From Zhenpiania hominis (lineage in GTDB: Bacteria; Bacillota; Clostridia; Peptostreptococcales; Anaerovoracaceae), in assembly GCF_014333425.1 (NCBI RefSeq), contig NZ_JACRYT010000002.1, positions 1-64,000 on the forward strand: DNA of 64,000 bases. Reading direction: 5' to 3'. How positions within the stretch are numbered: position 1 is the first letter of the stretch; each line of letters opens with the position of its first letter. Made by a program: the position numbers and the translations under genes. Of this stretch, positions 55,835 to 64,000 are shown in pieces. Under the pieces are notes generated by a model that saw only the letters and a list, made by a program, of their open reading frames with translations, was not told where the DNA came from and did no database searches.

Positions 55835-57278
55835 CCTTGCACCGAATCCAGAGAGAACGCTCCGCGTACAGTTCTCTTGTGAGTTCGTGGCAGGATTCCA
55901 TATCCTTTTCAAAAATCGCCTCCAGCTTTCGCGCTTCCCGCGCGTCATAGATAATGGCATTCGCTTCGAAATTCAAAACAAAACTGCGCCTGTCAAAGTT
56001 GGCGGATCCCACGCTTGCCACTTCGCCGTCCACCATCAGAGTCTTCGCGTGCAGGAATCCGTTATTATAAATATACGCTCTGCCCCCCGACTGGATCAGC
56101 TCACCCACATAGGAATAGGTCGCCCAGTAAACAAAAATATGATCCGGCATACAGGGAATCATAATTCGGACGTCCACACCACTCTGGGCCGCCATTTTCA
56201 GCGATTCCAGAATACTTTCGTCCGGTACGAAGTAGGGTGTCTGCAGATAAACGTTTTTCCGCGCGGAAGTGATCATCTTCATATAGGCCCGCTTTACCGC
56301 CACCCGCTGGGAGTCGGGACCGCTGCTGACAATCTGCACTCCGCTCTTTCCCCCATCGATGACGTCGCTGTAAAATGCCTGGGAAAGGACAAGCTTTTCT
56401 TTTGAAGCGAACCGCCAGTCCAGAAGGAAGCGGGCGTTAATATCGTGGACACAGTTTCCGGTCACCCGCAAATGGGTATCTCTCCAGAAGCCGAACTTCT
56501 TTTTCATCCCCAGATACTCTCTAGCGATATTAAAGCCGCCGATATAGCCGATACTCCCGTCGATGACTGCCAGCTTTCTGTGATTGCGGTAATTAAAACG
56601 GACATTGATAAATTTCAGCTTTGGCGGGAAAAAGTAGGCCCGCTTCCCTCCCGCCCGGATAAAATCGCCCAGGACCCGGTCGTTAATCTGGCGGCTCCCC
56701 ATCGCGTCCAGTAGCAAGCGAACCTCAACCCCCTCCCGCGCTTTCTGCGTCAGGGCCTGAAGGAATCTCCGCCCTACCGCGTCGTTTTTAATGATAAAAT
56801 ACATAATATTGATGGAGCTTTTGGCATTCTTAATATCCCGCATCAGGGAACGGAATTTATGTTTGCCTCCGGTCAAAATCGACACGCTGTTATTCTGCGT
56901 ATAAAAGGATCCTCCGTACAGTCCGTTCAGATGAATCAGATCTTTCCACTCTTCCGCCTCCGGATTCACAAAAGAAAAGTTTCCGGATTTGATATCTTCC
57001 AGCTGGATACGCAGGCTTTCACTCAGCGCCCGCTCTTCGGAACTGGTCAGGCGGAAAATCTTTTTCCGCGCGATATTCTGGGAAAAAAGAAAATATAAAA
57101 CAATTCCTGCTATGGGAAGCAGGAATAGAATCATAATCCAGGCCAGGGCGGCTGAAGGGTTCTTTCGTTCAAGAAAAATAATCGTAAACGCAATCAGCAG
57201 ATTTACGATGAACAGTGTTGTTATAAATTCTGTAAAGTAAGGAATATCCCCCCACATCCCAAACCAGTCAACCATCAT
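55800..57278 (-). CDS. cls: Cardiolipin synthase (492 aa)
   Basis: A phospholipase D superfamily enzyme with two N-terminal membrane helices (about 20-35 and 45-66) and two HKD motifs: H233-K235-D240 (NHRKLAVID) and H410-K412-D417 (HAKTLMVD) followed by GSANFDRRS. It condenses phosphatidylglycerol to cardiolipin in the membrane. Full length for the Firmicute family. Confidence 0.94.
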   Translation of the reverse strand: MMVDWFGMWGDIPYFTEFITTLFIVNLLIAFTIIFLERKNPSAALAWIMILFLLPIAGIVLYFLFSQNIARKKIFRLTSSEERALSESLRIQLEDIKSGNFSFVNPEAEEWKDLIHLNGLYGGSFYTQNNSVSILTGGKHKFRSLMRDIKNAKSSINIMYFIIKNDAVGRRFLQALTQKAREGVEVRLLLDAMGSRQINDRVLGDFIRAGGKRAYFFPPKLKFINVRFNYRNHRKLAVIDGSIGYIGGFNIAREYLGMKKKFGFWRDTHLRVTGNCVHDINARFLLDWRFASKEKLVLSQAFYSDVIDGGKSGVQIVSSGPDSQRVAVKRAYMKMITSARKNVYLQTPYFVPDESILESLKMAAQSGVDVRIMIPCMPDHIFVYWATYSYVGELIQSGGRAYIYNNGFLHAKTLMVDGEVASVGSANFDRRSFVLNFEANAIIYDAREARKLEAIFEKDMESCHELTRELYAERSLWIRCKEGVARLLSDIL

Positions 57279-57314
57279 ACACTCCTCTTGAGTCTGTTTT
57301 TTTCAGTATAGCAT

Positions 57315-58088
57315 CTACAGGAGCATCCTGTCATTATTGATTTCAAATTTTTCAATGAGTTTTTCCACGGTCATGGCTTCCCGCTCCGTTCCCTGCAAAT
57401 CCAGGGCAATCTTTCCGTCCATCATCAGAATCGTCCGGTTCCCATGCTCCAGAGCCGCCTTCATATTATGGGTAATCATCAACGTGCACATATCCTCCCC
57501 TTCCGAAAAGCGGTCGGTCAGTTCCAGCACTTTTCTCGCGGCCGCGGGGTCGAGCGCCGCCGTATGCTCATCCAGCAGCAAAAGCTTGGGATCCGCGATT
57601 ACCGCCATAAACAGCGTCAGCGCCTGACGCTGCCCCCCCGAAAGAAGACGCGCCTTTTCCTTCATGCGATCCTCAAGCCCCATATCCAGCAGACGCAGCT
57701 TTTCCCGGAACAGTTCCCGGTCTTTTCTGCTGATTCCCCACTGGAGTCCCCGGCTTCTGTTTTTGTTATATGCGATGGACAGGTTTTCTTCGATGGTCAT
57801 ATCAAAGGCCGTCCCCTTCAGCGGATCCTGGAACACTCTGCCGATCTGTTTTGCCCGCTTGTGTTCCGGAAGCCTGGTAATATCCTGCCCGTCCAGAACA
57901 ATGGTCCCTCCGTCCGCCGGATGAACGCCCGCGATGCAGTTCATCAGCGTGGACTTCCCTGCTCCGTTGCTGCCGATAATGGTTACAAAATCACCGGGCG
58001 CAAGAGATAGGTCCACATGATCCAGCGCGGTCTTCTCGTTGATCGTACCGGGGCTGAAAATTTTCGTAAGTCCTTTTATATCAAGCAT
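57315..58088 (-). CDS. Tryptophan-type ABC transporter ATPase (TrpZ-like, 257 aa)
   Basis: An ABC ATPase with Walker A GSNGAGKSTLMN, signature LLSGGQRQAL and Walker B LLLLDEHTAALDP. The start is set at ATG 58088, overlapping the permease by eight bases; an earlier start would extend it inside the permease gene. It powers uptake with the permease and lipoprotein upstream, under a tryptophan-specific T-box. Confidence 0.9.
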   Translation of the reverse strand: MLDIKGLTKIFSPGTINEKTALDHVDLSLAPGDFVTIIGSNGAGKSTLMNCIAGVHPADGGTIVLDGQDITRLPEHKRAKQIGRVFQDPLKGTAFDMTIEENLSIAYNKNRSRGLQWGISRKDRELFREKLRLLDMGLEDRMKEKARLLSGGQRQALTLFMAVIADPKLLLLDEHTAALDPAAARKVLELTDRFSEGEDMCTLMITHNMKAALEHGNRTILMMDGKIALDLQGTEREAMTVEKLIEKFEINNDRMLL

Positions 58089-58983
58089 TTCCCGCACCTC
58101 TTTTCTTTTTCCGCAGGGAGAAGCTTTCTCCCAACACGCCCAAAGAAAGGGCGATAATGACAATGATCGCGGAAACCAGCTTCATATCCGAAGCCTGCAT
58201 GCCGAAGGTCAGCGCAATGGCTAAAATGATCCGGTAAACGATGGCCCCCAGCGCGACCGCGATCAGGCGCCGCAGCAGATTGCTGGTTCCGAAAATTACT
58301 TCTCCGATAATTACGGAAGCCAGACCGATGACCACCATGCCGGTTCCCATTCCGATATCCGAATAACCCTGATACTGTGCCAGCAGCCCGCCGGAAAGAC
58401 CCACAAACCCGTTTGAAACGGAAAGTCCCAGAAGCTTCATATTGTCGCTGCTGATTCCGGAGGCCCGCACCATATCCTCGTTATCCCCCGTCGCCCGTAG
58501 CGCGAATCCGACGCGGGTTTTCAGGAAGAAAAAGAAAATCGCGATGATCAAAGCCAGCACAATGACGCCTACGATCATCGACGCCCATTCCGCCGGAAAC
58601 ACCTCGGCGGCTTTGGAATAAAGGGTGTCGCTGGTGGTCAGAGGCAGATTTGCTCTGCCTCCCATAATCCGCAGATTAATCGAATACACGCCCAGCATCA
58701 CCAGGATTCCTGCCAGAAGAGGCTGTATTTTCAGTTTTGTATTTAGAAGCGCGGTAATGGCGCCCGCGCAGGCGCCGCCCGCGAAAGCCGCGGCCAGCCC
58801 GATTAACGGATTCACTCCCATGCTGCACAGCATCGCCGAAGCCGCGGCTCCCGTGACAATGCTCCCATCCACGGTCAGATCCGGCGTGTTCAGCGTACGG
58901 AAGGATAAAAACACCCCCAGCGCCAGAACCGCGTAGATCATTCCCAGTTCAACAGAACCTAAAATCGCATCTGCTGTTATCAT
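58081..58983 (-). CDS. Tryptophan-type ABC transporter permease (TrpY-like, 300 aa)
   Basis: About nine membrane helices of the branched-chain/LivH-like permease type (GVNPLIGLAAAFAGGACAGAITALLNTKLKIQPLLAGILVMLGVYSINLRIMGG and ATGDNEDMVRASGISSDNMKLLGLSVSNGFVGLSGGLLAQYQGYSDIG). It lies between the ATPase and lipoprotein genes in one operon. Confidence 0.92.
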   Translation of the reverse strand: MITADAILGSVELGMIYAVLALGVFLSFRTLNTPDLTVDGSIVTGAAASAMLCSMGVNPLIGLAAAFAGGACAGAITALLNTKLKIQPLLAGILVMLGVYSINLRIMGGRANLPLTTSDTLYSKAAEVFPAEWASMIVGVIVLALIIAIFFFFLKTRVGFALRATGDNEDMVRASGISSDNMKLLGLSVSNGFVGLSGGLLAQYQGYSDIGMGTGMVVIGLASVIIGEVIFGTSNLLRRLIAVALGAIVYRIILAIALTFGMQASDMKLVSAIIVIIALSLGVLGESFSLRKKKRGAGNA

Positions 58984-58986
58984 CGC

Positions 58987-59979
58987 TTACTCTCCTAAAT
59001 TTTCCGCGTCTTTCAGCACATCTTCCGGAATGGTGATTCCGATGGCCTCCGCGGTATTCTGATTCACATAAGCCTGCATATCATCCATCACCCGCACCGG
59101 CATGGAAGCAGGATCCGCGCTGCCCAGCACTTCCGCCGCCATTTTGGCGGTCTCCGCGCCCAGGCTCTCATAATTGATGCCGTAAGTCGCAAGACCTCCG
59201 TCCGCTACCATGGAATCCGCGCCTACATAAAACGGAATCTTGGCGTCGGTGAATACTTTTGACGCTACCGACATAGCGCTTGCCACCGTATTGTCAATGG
59301 GCGAGAATACCGCGTCGCATTTTCCCGCCAGGCTCTGGGCCGCCTGCTGAATTTCGCTGGAATTCGTAACCGCCGCTTCCTCTACTTTCAGACCGTTTTT
59401 CTTGGCGTACGCTTTCAGGTCGTCGATAACGGAGGCGGAGTTCACTTCGCTGGAATTATAGAGCGCCCCGATGGTCTTGATATCCGGCGTAATCTGGAGT
59501 GCCAGTTCCATAATCCGATCCGCGGAGACCAGATCCGAAGTTCCGGTAATGTTTCCTCCCGGAGCGTCAAAATCCTCTACAAGTCCCGCAGCTACCGGAT
59601 CCGTTACTGCGGAGAAAATAATTGGAATATCCTTTGTCTCTCCATAAGCCACCTGCGCTGCCGGCGTAGAAATCGCGATAATGAGGTCGCTCTCGTCCGC
59701 TACAAAGTTTTGACAGATGGTTTTCAGATTCGCCTGTTCGTTCTGGGCGTTCTGATAATCGATGGTTACATTATCCCCATCGATGTAGCCTTCTTCCTCA
59801 AGCTGGCTGATAATGCTTTCCCGAATGGTATCCAGAGATGGATGCTCTACCAGCTGAACCAGTCCGATCTTAATGGTCGAGTCGCCGCTTTCTCCATCTC
59901 CGCCGGAACCGCATCCTGCCAGCAGCCCGGTCAGAGCCATTACAAGCGCCAGTAACATTGCCACACGTTTCATTTTCAT
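58987..59979 (-). CDS. Tryptophan-type ABC transporter substrate-binding lipoprotein (TrpX-like, 330 aa)
   Basis: A lipobox with C23 (LTGLLAGCGSGG) anchors a PF04392-type periplasmic-binding-protein fold with SLDTIRESIISQLEEEGYIDGDNVTIDYQNAQNEQANLKTICQNFVADESDLIIAISTPAAQ and STIDNTVASAMS-like segments. These TrpX proteins are part of trpXYZ and are regulated by Trp T-boxes in Firmicutes. The T-box upstream with UGG specifier strongly supports tryptophan or a related ligand. Confidence 0.9.
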   Translation of the reverse strand: MKMKRVAMLLALVMALTGLLAGCGSGGDGESGDSTIKIGLVQLVEHPSLDTIRESIISQLEEEGYIDGDNVTIDYQNAQNEQANLKTICQNFVADESDLIIAISTPAAQVAYGETKDIPIIFSAVTDPVAAGLVEDFDAPGGNITGTSDLVSADRIMELALQITPDIKTIGALYNSSEVNSASVIDDLKAYAKKNGLKVEEAAVTNSSEIQQAAQSLAGKCDAVFSPIDNTVASAMSVASKVFTDAKIPFYVGADSMVADGGLATYGINYESLGAETAKMAAEVLGSADPASMPVRVMDDMQAYVNQNTAEAIGITIPEDVLKDAENLGE

Positions 59980-60033
59980 TTTTTCTATCTCCTTTTCTGC
60001 TTTTTTCGGATGTCCTCTGTCAGAAGGAGTTCA

Positions 60034-60306
60034 CAAAAAAACACTTATCCTCTTTACAAGGACAAGTGTCAACCTGCGGTACCACCTTGTTTGATGCTGC
60101 GCGCATCCTCTCTGCAGAGTGCCATCACACTCTTCGCCCGTTACGCCGGCTCCGCGTCTCCGCTACTTGGCGTTTTCCTTTGCCGTTCACTTCGCCCTCA
60201 GAGGCCCATTTGCTGAAACTGTCGTCTGTCCGGCTCTCACCACCCCGGATTCGCTGGGAAACCGTCCCTCAGCTTTACTCCCTCATCTTCGGTTTCGTAT
60301 TTATAT
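60034..60306 (-). promoter_or_regulatory. T-box riboswitch, tryptophan specifier (UGG)
   Basis: The 5' leader of the ABC operon contains stem I starting GATGAGGGAGTAAAGC, the specifier region AAA-UGG-G just before CCTCTGAG that closes the stem, the T-box AGGTGGTACCGC (60076-60090) and a terminator hairpin CACTTGTCC.../GGATAAGTG with seven T (60034-60069). Uncharged tRNA-Trp is expected to promote read-through, switching on tryptophan uptake under starvation. Confidence 0.9.
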
Positions 60307-60312
60307 GCATTA

Positions 60313-60342
60313 ATATTACCACTCTGCCAGGCGGCTTGTCAA
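60313..60342 (-). promoter_or_regulatory. Promoter of the T-box operon
   Basis: TTGACA (60337-60342) and TAATAT (60313-60318) are 18 bases apart; the -35 overlaps the stop codon of the MFS gene. Confidence 0.65.
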
Positions 60343-61724
60343 TCCTGTTTTTCAGATGGATTTCGCTTTAATGAAATAAATACGCCTGCTGTACATGCCG
60401 CCGCAAACAAAATAAAGGCTGTATGCATCGTCTCTGTCAGCAGTTCCGCTCCCGCGTCCTCCAGCGCCTTTTCCCCCATGTACAAGCGGACTACAACGGT
60501 AACCACAACCATACTTAAGGTATGTCCCACAGATCGCATAGTCGCCAAAATGGAGGACGCCACCCCATAATCCTTTTCCTCTACGCAGGACATCACCGCA
60601 TTGGTGTTGGGAGAGGAAAAAAAGGCGAATCCAATGCCGGTGATCACCAGCGCCGCAAAGGTGAAAAACAGAGAAGTCGTTTCACCGATTCCGGCAAAAA
60701 GAAACAATCCCCCGGCACACAGCGCCATTCCGATTGAAGACAGCCAAAATGGAGAAAAGCGATCGGAAATCCTGCCCGCGAGAGGTGACAGCAGCGCCAT
60801 CAGCGCCGGCTGCACAATCAGAATAAATCCTGCTGTCTGGGAACTGTACCCTTTCACTGCCTGCAAATAAATGGACAGCAGATAGCTGATGGCAAACGTC
60901 GCCCCATAATTCAAAAGCGCCGCCGCGTTGGCGCAGGCATAGGCCGGATTCTTGCGGAACATCCGAACCTGTATTACAGGATATTCCGTATGCAGCTGAC
61001 GGTACACGAACAGGACGCCGATCCCGATCCCCACGCCGGTCACCAGAAAAGGAAGCGGCCCCCGATCCAGTTCGGAAAGGCCGTACATCGTCAGAGTAAT
61101 CATCGCCACATACAGCAGGTTTCCCCAGATATCCCGCGGCTGCCGGCGGGAAGTGTTCTTTTTATCTGCGGGCAGCCGTAGCCAGGCAAGAAATAGAGCA
61201 ACGGCTCCAATCAGGGCCGTCAGTACAAAAATCGAGCGCCATCCCAGATGATAGTTGAGAAGCCCTCCGAGAACCGGCCCTGCTGAAAGCCCTGTATAGG
61301 TCGCCGCAATGGAATAGCCCAGTATTTTCCCCCGTTCTTCTCCGGAAAAGGCGCCGATCAGCACCGGAATATTCGTACTGAAGATCATGGCGCCTCCGAC
61401 CCCTTGTACAACCCGCAGCGCAATCAGCATCCAAAGGGAAACTCCGAATGCGGCAGCCCCGGAGCTGGCGCTGAAAATCAGAATCCCCACAGTTAGAATC
61501 CGTTTTCTTCCGGCCCCGTCCGCAAGTTTTCCAAAGGGAACCGATAAAGCCGCTACGGTCAGCATATAGGCAGTTACCAGCCATCCGACAGCCCCCGCGC
61601 TGACTCCGAAATACCGTCCTAAATCCGGAATCGACAGGTTCAGAGCGCTGCCGGTAAAGGTTGTCACAAAAGCGGTTATCACCACTACCAAAATCGTTGT
61701 TTTCTGCTCTCGTTTGTTTTTCAT
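60339..61724 (-). CDS. MFS transporter, DHA2-like (461 aa)
   Basis: About 14 membrane helices. Motif A-like GKLADGAGRKRILTVG, drug/H+ antiporter motif C-like GPVLGGLLN and LGWRSIFVLTALIGA. It resembles the EmrB/QacA drug exporter family. It exports drugs or metabolites by proton exchange; substrate unknown. Confidence 0.88.
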   Translation of the reverse strand: MKNKREQKTTILVVVITAFVTTFTGSALNLSIPDLGRYFGVSAGAVGWLVTAYMLTVAALSVPFGKLADGAGRKRILTVGILIFSASSGAAAFGVSLWMLIALRVVQGVGGAMIFSTNIPVLIGAFSGEERGKILGYSIAATYTGLSAGPVLGGLLNYHLGWRSIFVLTALIGAVALFLAWLRLPADKKNTSRRQPRDIWGNLLYVAMITLTMYGLSELDRGPLPFLVTGVGIGIGVLFVYRQLHTEYPVIQVRMFRKNPAYACANAAALLNYGATFAISYLLSIYLQAVKGYSSQTAGFILIVQPALMALLSPLAGRISDRFSPFWLSSIGMALCAGGLFLFAGIGETTSLFFTFAALVITGIGFAFFSSPNTNAVMSCVEEKDYGVASSILATMRSVGHTLSMVVVTVVVRLYMGEKALEDAGAELLTETMHTAFILFAAACTAGVFISLKRNPSEKQD

Positions 61725-61802
61725 AAGGTTAGTATGCGCGTTTTTCCAGAAAATACAGGGAGTGCGTGGAATTTCCTAAATTCTAACAAACACTTACTTA
61801 AA

Positions 61803-61831
61803 TTGACAATCTCGGAAGGACGTCTTATAAT
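61803..61831 (+). promoter_or_regulatory. Consensus promoter for the PAS/receiver gene
   Basis: A perfect TTGACA-N17-TATAAT, ~30 bases before the start codon. Confidence 0.8.
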
Positions 61832-61860
61832 AAAACCAGGGTAATTATGAGGAAAAGAAC

Positions 61861-62658
61861 ATGGATAATACGATTTTTCACGAATTTGAGACAAACAGAC
61901 AGTATACGGCGGATCGACTGGATGGCATATCCTCCGGAGTGAGTCTCTTCATGGTGTCGGACGAAATCCGATTTCTTTACTTTAACCGAGCCGCGGACGA
62001 AATGTTCGGCTATGAAAAAGGTGGTCTCCTTACTTTAACGGATGAGGATTCTCTATGCATTTTTCATCCGGATTATGTGGACCAGCTTTACCGTGAAATC
62101 ATCTCCACTATGAGGGACAACCGACTCTTTCACTATGATTGCCGTATTCTTTGCCGCGACGGAACTTATCAGTGGACAAACCTTTCCGCGCAGCTGGTAC
62201 AGCAAAAAGAAGGCGGTAAGCTTTATTTTTATTGTGTTCTTTCTCCGATTTCCGCTCCGCAGGATACATTGATAAGAGGCAGCCATTTTCTCATTGCCGC
62301 AGGACAGGAGATGGATCGGCAGATTCTCTGTGAGCAGATCGAAAAAATGGGAGGGACCTGCGAGCTGACGGAAAACGGTCCGGACGCACTGGAGCTTTTT
62401 TCCTCTTCGGACGAGGGACGATTTGATGGATTTTTTATTGGATCCAAGATGCTTGGAATGAACGGATTTGAACTCGCCAAGGAAGTCCGTTACAGTGCGC
62501 TTCCGGACGGCAAGACAATCCCCCTTATTCTGCTTGTTTCCGATGAAGACCGTGAAAACGCTGAAAACATCCGTGATCTTAGAATCGACGCGTTTCTGAG
62601 AAAGCCAATCCGGCGTTCTGATTTGTTTGCGCTATTGGTTCATCTGACCAAAAAGTAA
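61861..62658 (+). CDS. PAS domain plus degenerate receiver protein (265 aa)
   Basis: A PAS_3-like domain (about residues 20-130, with RFLYFNRAADEMFGYEKG and CRDGTYQWTNLSAQLV) is followed by a receiver-like domain (about 142-263). The receiver has lost its acidic pair (A147-G148 where two Asp are expected) and its phosphoacceptor (G194 in FFIGSKMLGMNGFEL), while keeping the Ser/Thr (S227) and Lys (K248) sites. It therefore cannot be phosphorylated normally and probably signals by binding. There is no output domain and no adjacent kinase. Confidence 0.85.
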   Translation: MDNTIFHEFETNRQYTADRLDGISSGVSLFMVSDEIRFLYFNRAADEMFGYEKGGLLTLTDEDSLCIFHPDYVDQLYREIISTMRDNRLFHYDCRILCRDGTYQWTNLSAQLVQQKEGGKLYFYCVLSPISAPQDTLIRGSHFLIAAGQEMDRQILCEQIEKMGGTCELTENGPDALELFSSSDEGRFDGFFIGSKMLGMNGFELAKEVRYSALPDGKTIPLILLVSDEDRENAENIRDLRIDAFLRKPIRRSDLFALLVHLTKK

Positions 62659-62709
62659 TTCACCTTTTGACTGCCTCCTTCATATAGAAAACTATATGGG
62701 AGGTATGGT

Positions 62710-63017
62710 ATGAGTTATATGTCGAGGCTAAACCGGGATTTTCAGAAAGCTCCCCGCCTGGAACTCTCTGATGCAAGCCGCTATATTCTTATGAGCGATT
62801 GTCACCGTGGAAACGGTACAGCCAACGACAATTTTCTGAAAAACCGCAACATTTTAATACAGGAAGCTGCGTCCACCCTTATGGTATCACCGGCATCGAA
62901 ATCAGCGGCCGCCAGCTTTCCTTAGTAAAATGGTCGCAAAAGGTCCGGGACGACATGACCCTATACGTCGCGCGCGAGGTTCTGGCAGGACCGATTTCCC
63001 TGGATTCCTGCATTTAA
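62710..63017 (+). pseudogene. Metallophosphoesterase-like gene with internal deletion
   Basis: The 5' part (62710 to about 62850) encodes the N-terminus of a calcineurin-like phosphoesterase family (ASRYILMSDCHRGNGTANDNFLKNRN, with the metal-binding SDCHRG). The 3' part (about 62865-63017) in another frame encodes a family-like C-terminus (VHPYGITGIEISGRQLSLVKWSQKVRDDMTLYVAREVL). The ~200-250 codons normally between are missing and the frames do not match, so this is a remnant. It has a good GGAGG ribosome-binding site. Confidence 0.75.
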
Positions 63018-63048
63018 AAATGCTCTGTCCCAGGGACAAAGCATTTTT
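63016..63048. terminator. Bidirectional terminator between the remnant and spoIVA
   Basis: AAAAATGCTCTGTCCC/GGGACAAAGCATTTTT stem with T-runs on both strands. Confidence 0.85.
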
Positions 63049-63052
63049 CTTT

Positions 63053-64000
63053 TTATATCACAATGCAGATGAAATATTCTTTTCCTTCGTCACAGATTTT
63101 CTGCAGAGACCGCTGCACCTTCACCCGGATATGTTCCGGAACTCCAGCCAGTTTGCTCTGCATCTGTTCCGCAACCATATCATAAAGTGTTTTTCCGAAA
63201 ATGTTTGTTTCCCAGATTTTTTCCGGTTCATTTTCAAATTCTGTCAGAAGGTATTTGACCAGATCCTCCGACTGCTGTTCCGTCCCTACAATAGGAGCCA
63301 CCTCCGTCGTGATATCCGTCCGGATAATATGAAGGCTGGGCGCCTTCGCGGTAAGACGAATTCCGCATTTGCTTCCCTGCCGGAATACTTCCGGCTCTTC
63401 CAGTGTCATTTCCGTCAGTTTGGGCTGCACGATGCCATAGCCTGTCGCTTCCACCTGTTCCATGGCTGTTTTCAGCTTGTCGTAGGATTTCTTAGCCGCC
63501 GAAAATTCCCGCAGCAGACGGAAGAACTCATAGTCATTTTCCACTTTTTCATCCATCAGCTCCTCGATCACTTTGTAGAACAATCCATCCGCCATTTTCA
63601 CTTCCAGGACTGCCTGACCGGTCCCCAGATCCATATCCGTTACTGTGACAGACTTTATAATTTGACCGTCAGCAAGATTTCCCGCGGTTTTCTGTACATC
63701 TTCCGCATTCTGAAAAGAATCCGCCCAGGAGCGGACGGTTTCGATTACGGACGCTTTTAACCAGTGATCCGGTTCGAGACCTTCCATAAATCCTGGAAAT
63801 TCAAAAGAAATTTCGCTGACCGGGAACTGGTATAAAACCTTTTCTATGATCCGATTCAGCTCATCACTGCTCATTTTGGCGCAGTTGACTGCCATAACCG
63901 GAGCGCTGTGCGTTTCCCGCAAGGCTTCCGCAAGCGCCTGTGCCTCCTCACTTTCCGGCTCTGTGGAGTTCACCAGTATAATAAAAGGTTTTTTCAATTC
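63053..64000 (-). CDS. spoIVA: Stage IV sporulation protein A, C-terminal part (5' end outside window)
   Basis: The frame is open to the right edge. The 315+ residues match the middle and C-terminal parts of SpoIVA: PFIILVNSTEP (end of the ATPase part), the middle helical region and the conserved C-terminus ending in DEGKEYFICIVI. SpoIVA is the ATPase that polymerises to form the base of the spore coat. Its presence with bofA and the spoIIQ-like gene supports a spore-forming host. Confidence 0.95.
   Translation of the reverse strand, partial: ELKKPFIILVNSTEPESEEAQALAEALRETHSAPVMAVNCAKMSSDELNRIIEKVLYQFPVSEISFEFPGFMEGLEPDHWLKASVIETVRSWADSFQNAEDVQKTAGNLADGQIIKSVTVTDMDLGTGQAVLEVKMADGLFYKVIEELMDEKVENDYEFFRLLREFSAAKKSYDKLKTAMEQVEATGYGIVQPKLTEMTLEEPEVFRQGSKCGIRLTAKAPSLHIIRTDITTEVAPIVGTEQQSEDLVKYLLTEFENEPEKIWETNIFGKTLYDMVAEQMQSKLAGVPEHIRVKVQRSLQKICDEGKEYFICIVI

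Overview
The window is a piece of a spore-forming, anaerobic, low-to-mid GC Gram-positive chromosome (class Clostridia). The evidence is a B. subtilis/clostridial-type str/beta ribosomal-RNA polymerase cluster, three sporulation genes (bofA, a spoIIQ-like gene and spoIVA), a T-box riboswitch and a six-gene Ech-type [NiFe] hydrogenase operon. The Ech operon beside several amino-acid permeases suggests an amino-acid-fermenting gut-type clostridium. A relative of Anaerovoracaceae (Family XIII) would fit, but that is inference only.

Layout. (1) 1-7.8 kb is the integrase-proximal end of a prophage-like element that runs off the left edge and stops at a tRNA-Gly(CCC). It has a leftward early operon of small overlapping genes, a Cro/ImmR divergent control region with repeated palindromic operators, an ImmA-like protease, an Ltp-type superinfection-exclusion protein, a PH-domain protein, a type I toxin/antisense-RNA locus, a second small-RNA candidate and a tyrosine integrase. 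Two rightward AT-rich genes are embedded in the leftward operon, and three copies of a ~36-40 bp ribosome-binding-site leader repeat bound them like cassettes. (2) 8-10.1 kb holds an aminotransferase and a SpoIIQ-like M23 protein. (3) 10.2-14.2 kb is a leftward operon aroD-ecfA1-ecfA2-ecfT-trmB. (4) 14.3-32.2 kb is the leftward cluster rpmG-secE-nusG-rplK-rplA-(L10 leader)-rplJ-rplL-[AAA ATPase + DUF4276 pair]-rpoB-rpoC-rpsL-rpsG-fusA-tuf. The ATPase/TOPRIM-like pair between rplL and rpoB has its own promoter and terminators and is the best candidate for an unrecognised defence-like module. RpoB, RpoC and NusG all carry acidic extensions. (5) 32.3-33.3 kb is an XRE regulator with a DUF3169 membrane protein. 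(6) 33.5-39.1 kb is echABCDEF, with an EchF expanded to six [4Fe-4S] clusters. (7) 39.5-44.8 kb holds three APC permeases. Two paralogues share the same promoter and a structured 5' leader with a covarying closing stem, a candidate new riboswitch-like element.

(8) 45-48.1 kb is bofA and the classical block SRP RNA-dnaX-ybaB-recR. (9) 48.5-55.3 kb holds a PepSY protein with an Asp/Arg repeat tail and an M50 protease-pcrA-ligA-AIR-synthase-like operon. (10) 55.4-60.3 kb holds a LysM protein, cardiolipin synthase and a tryptophan-type ABC transporter (trpXYZ-like) under a T-box with a UGG (Trp) specifier. (11) 60.3-64 kb holds an MFS exporter, a PAS plus pseudo-receiver protein, a metallophosphoesterase remnant with an internal deletion, and the C-terminal part of spoIVA.

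In several genes the longest open frame starts well upstream of the real start. I moved those starts to the codon with a proper Shine-Dalgarno sequence and family-like length. No CRISPR array or insertion sequence was seen.
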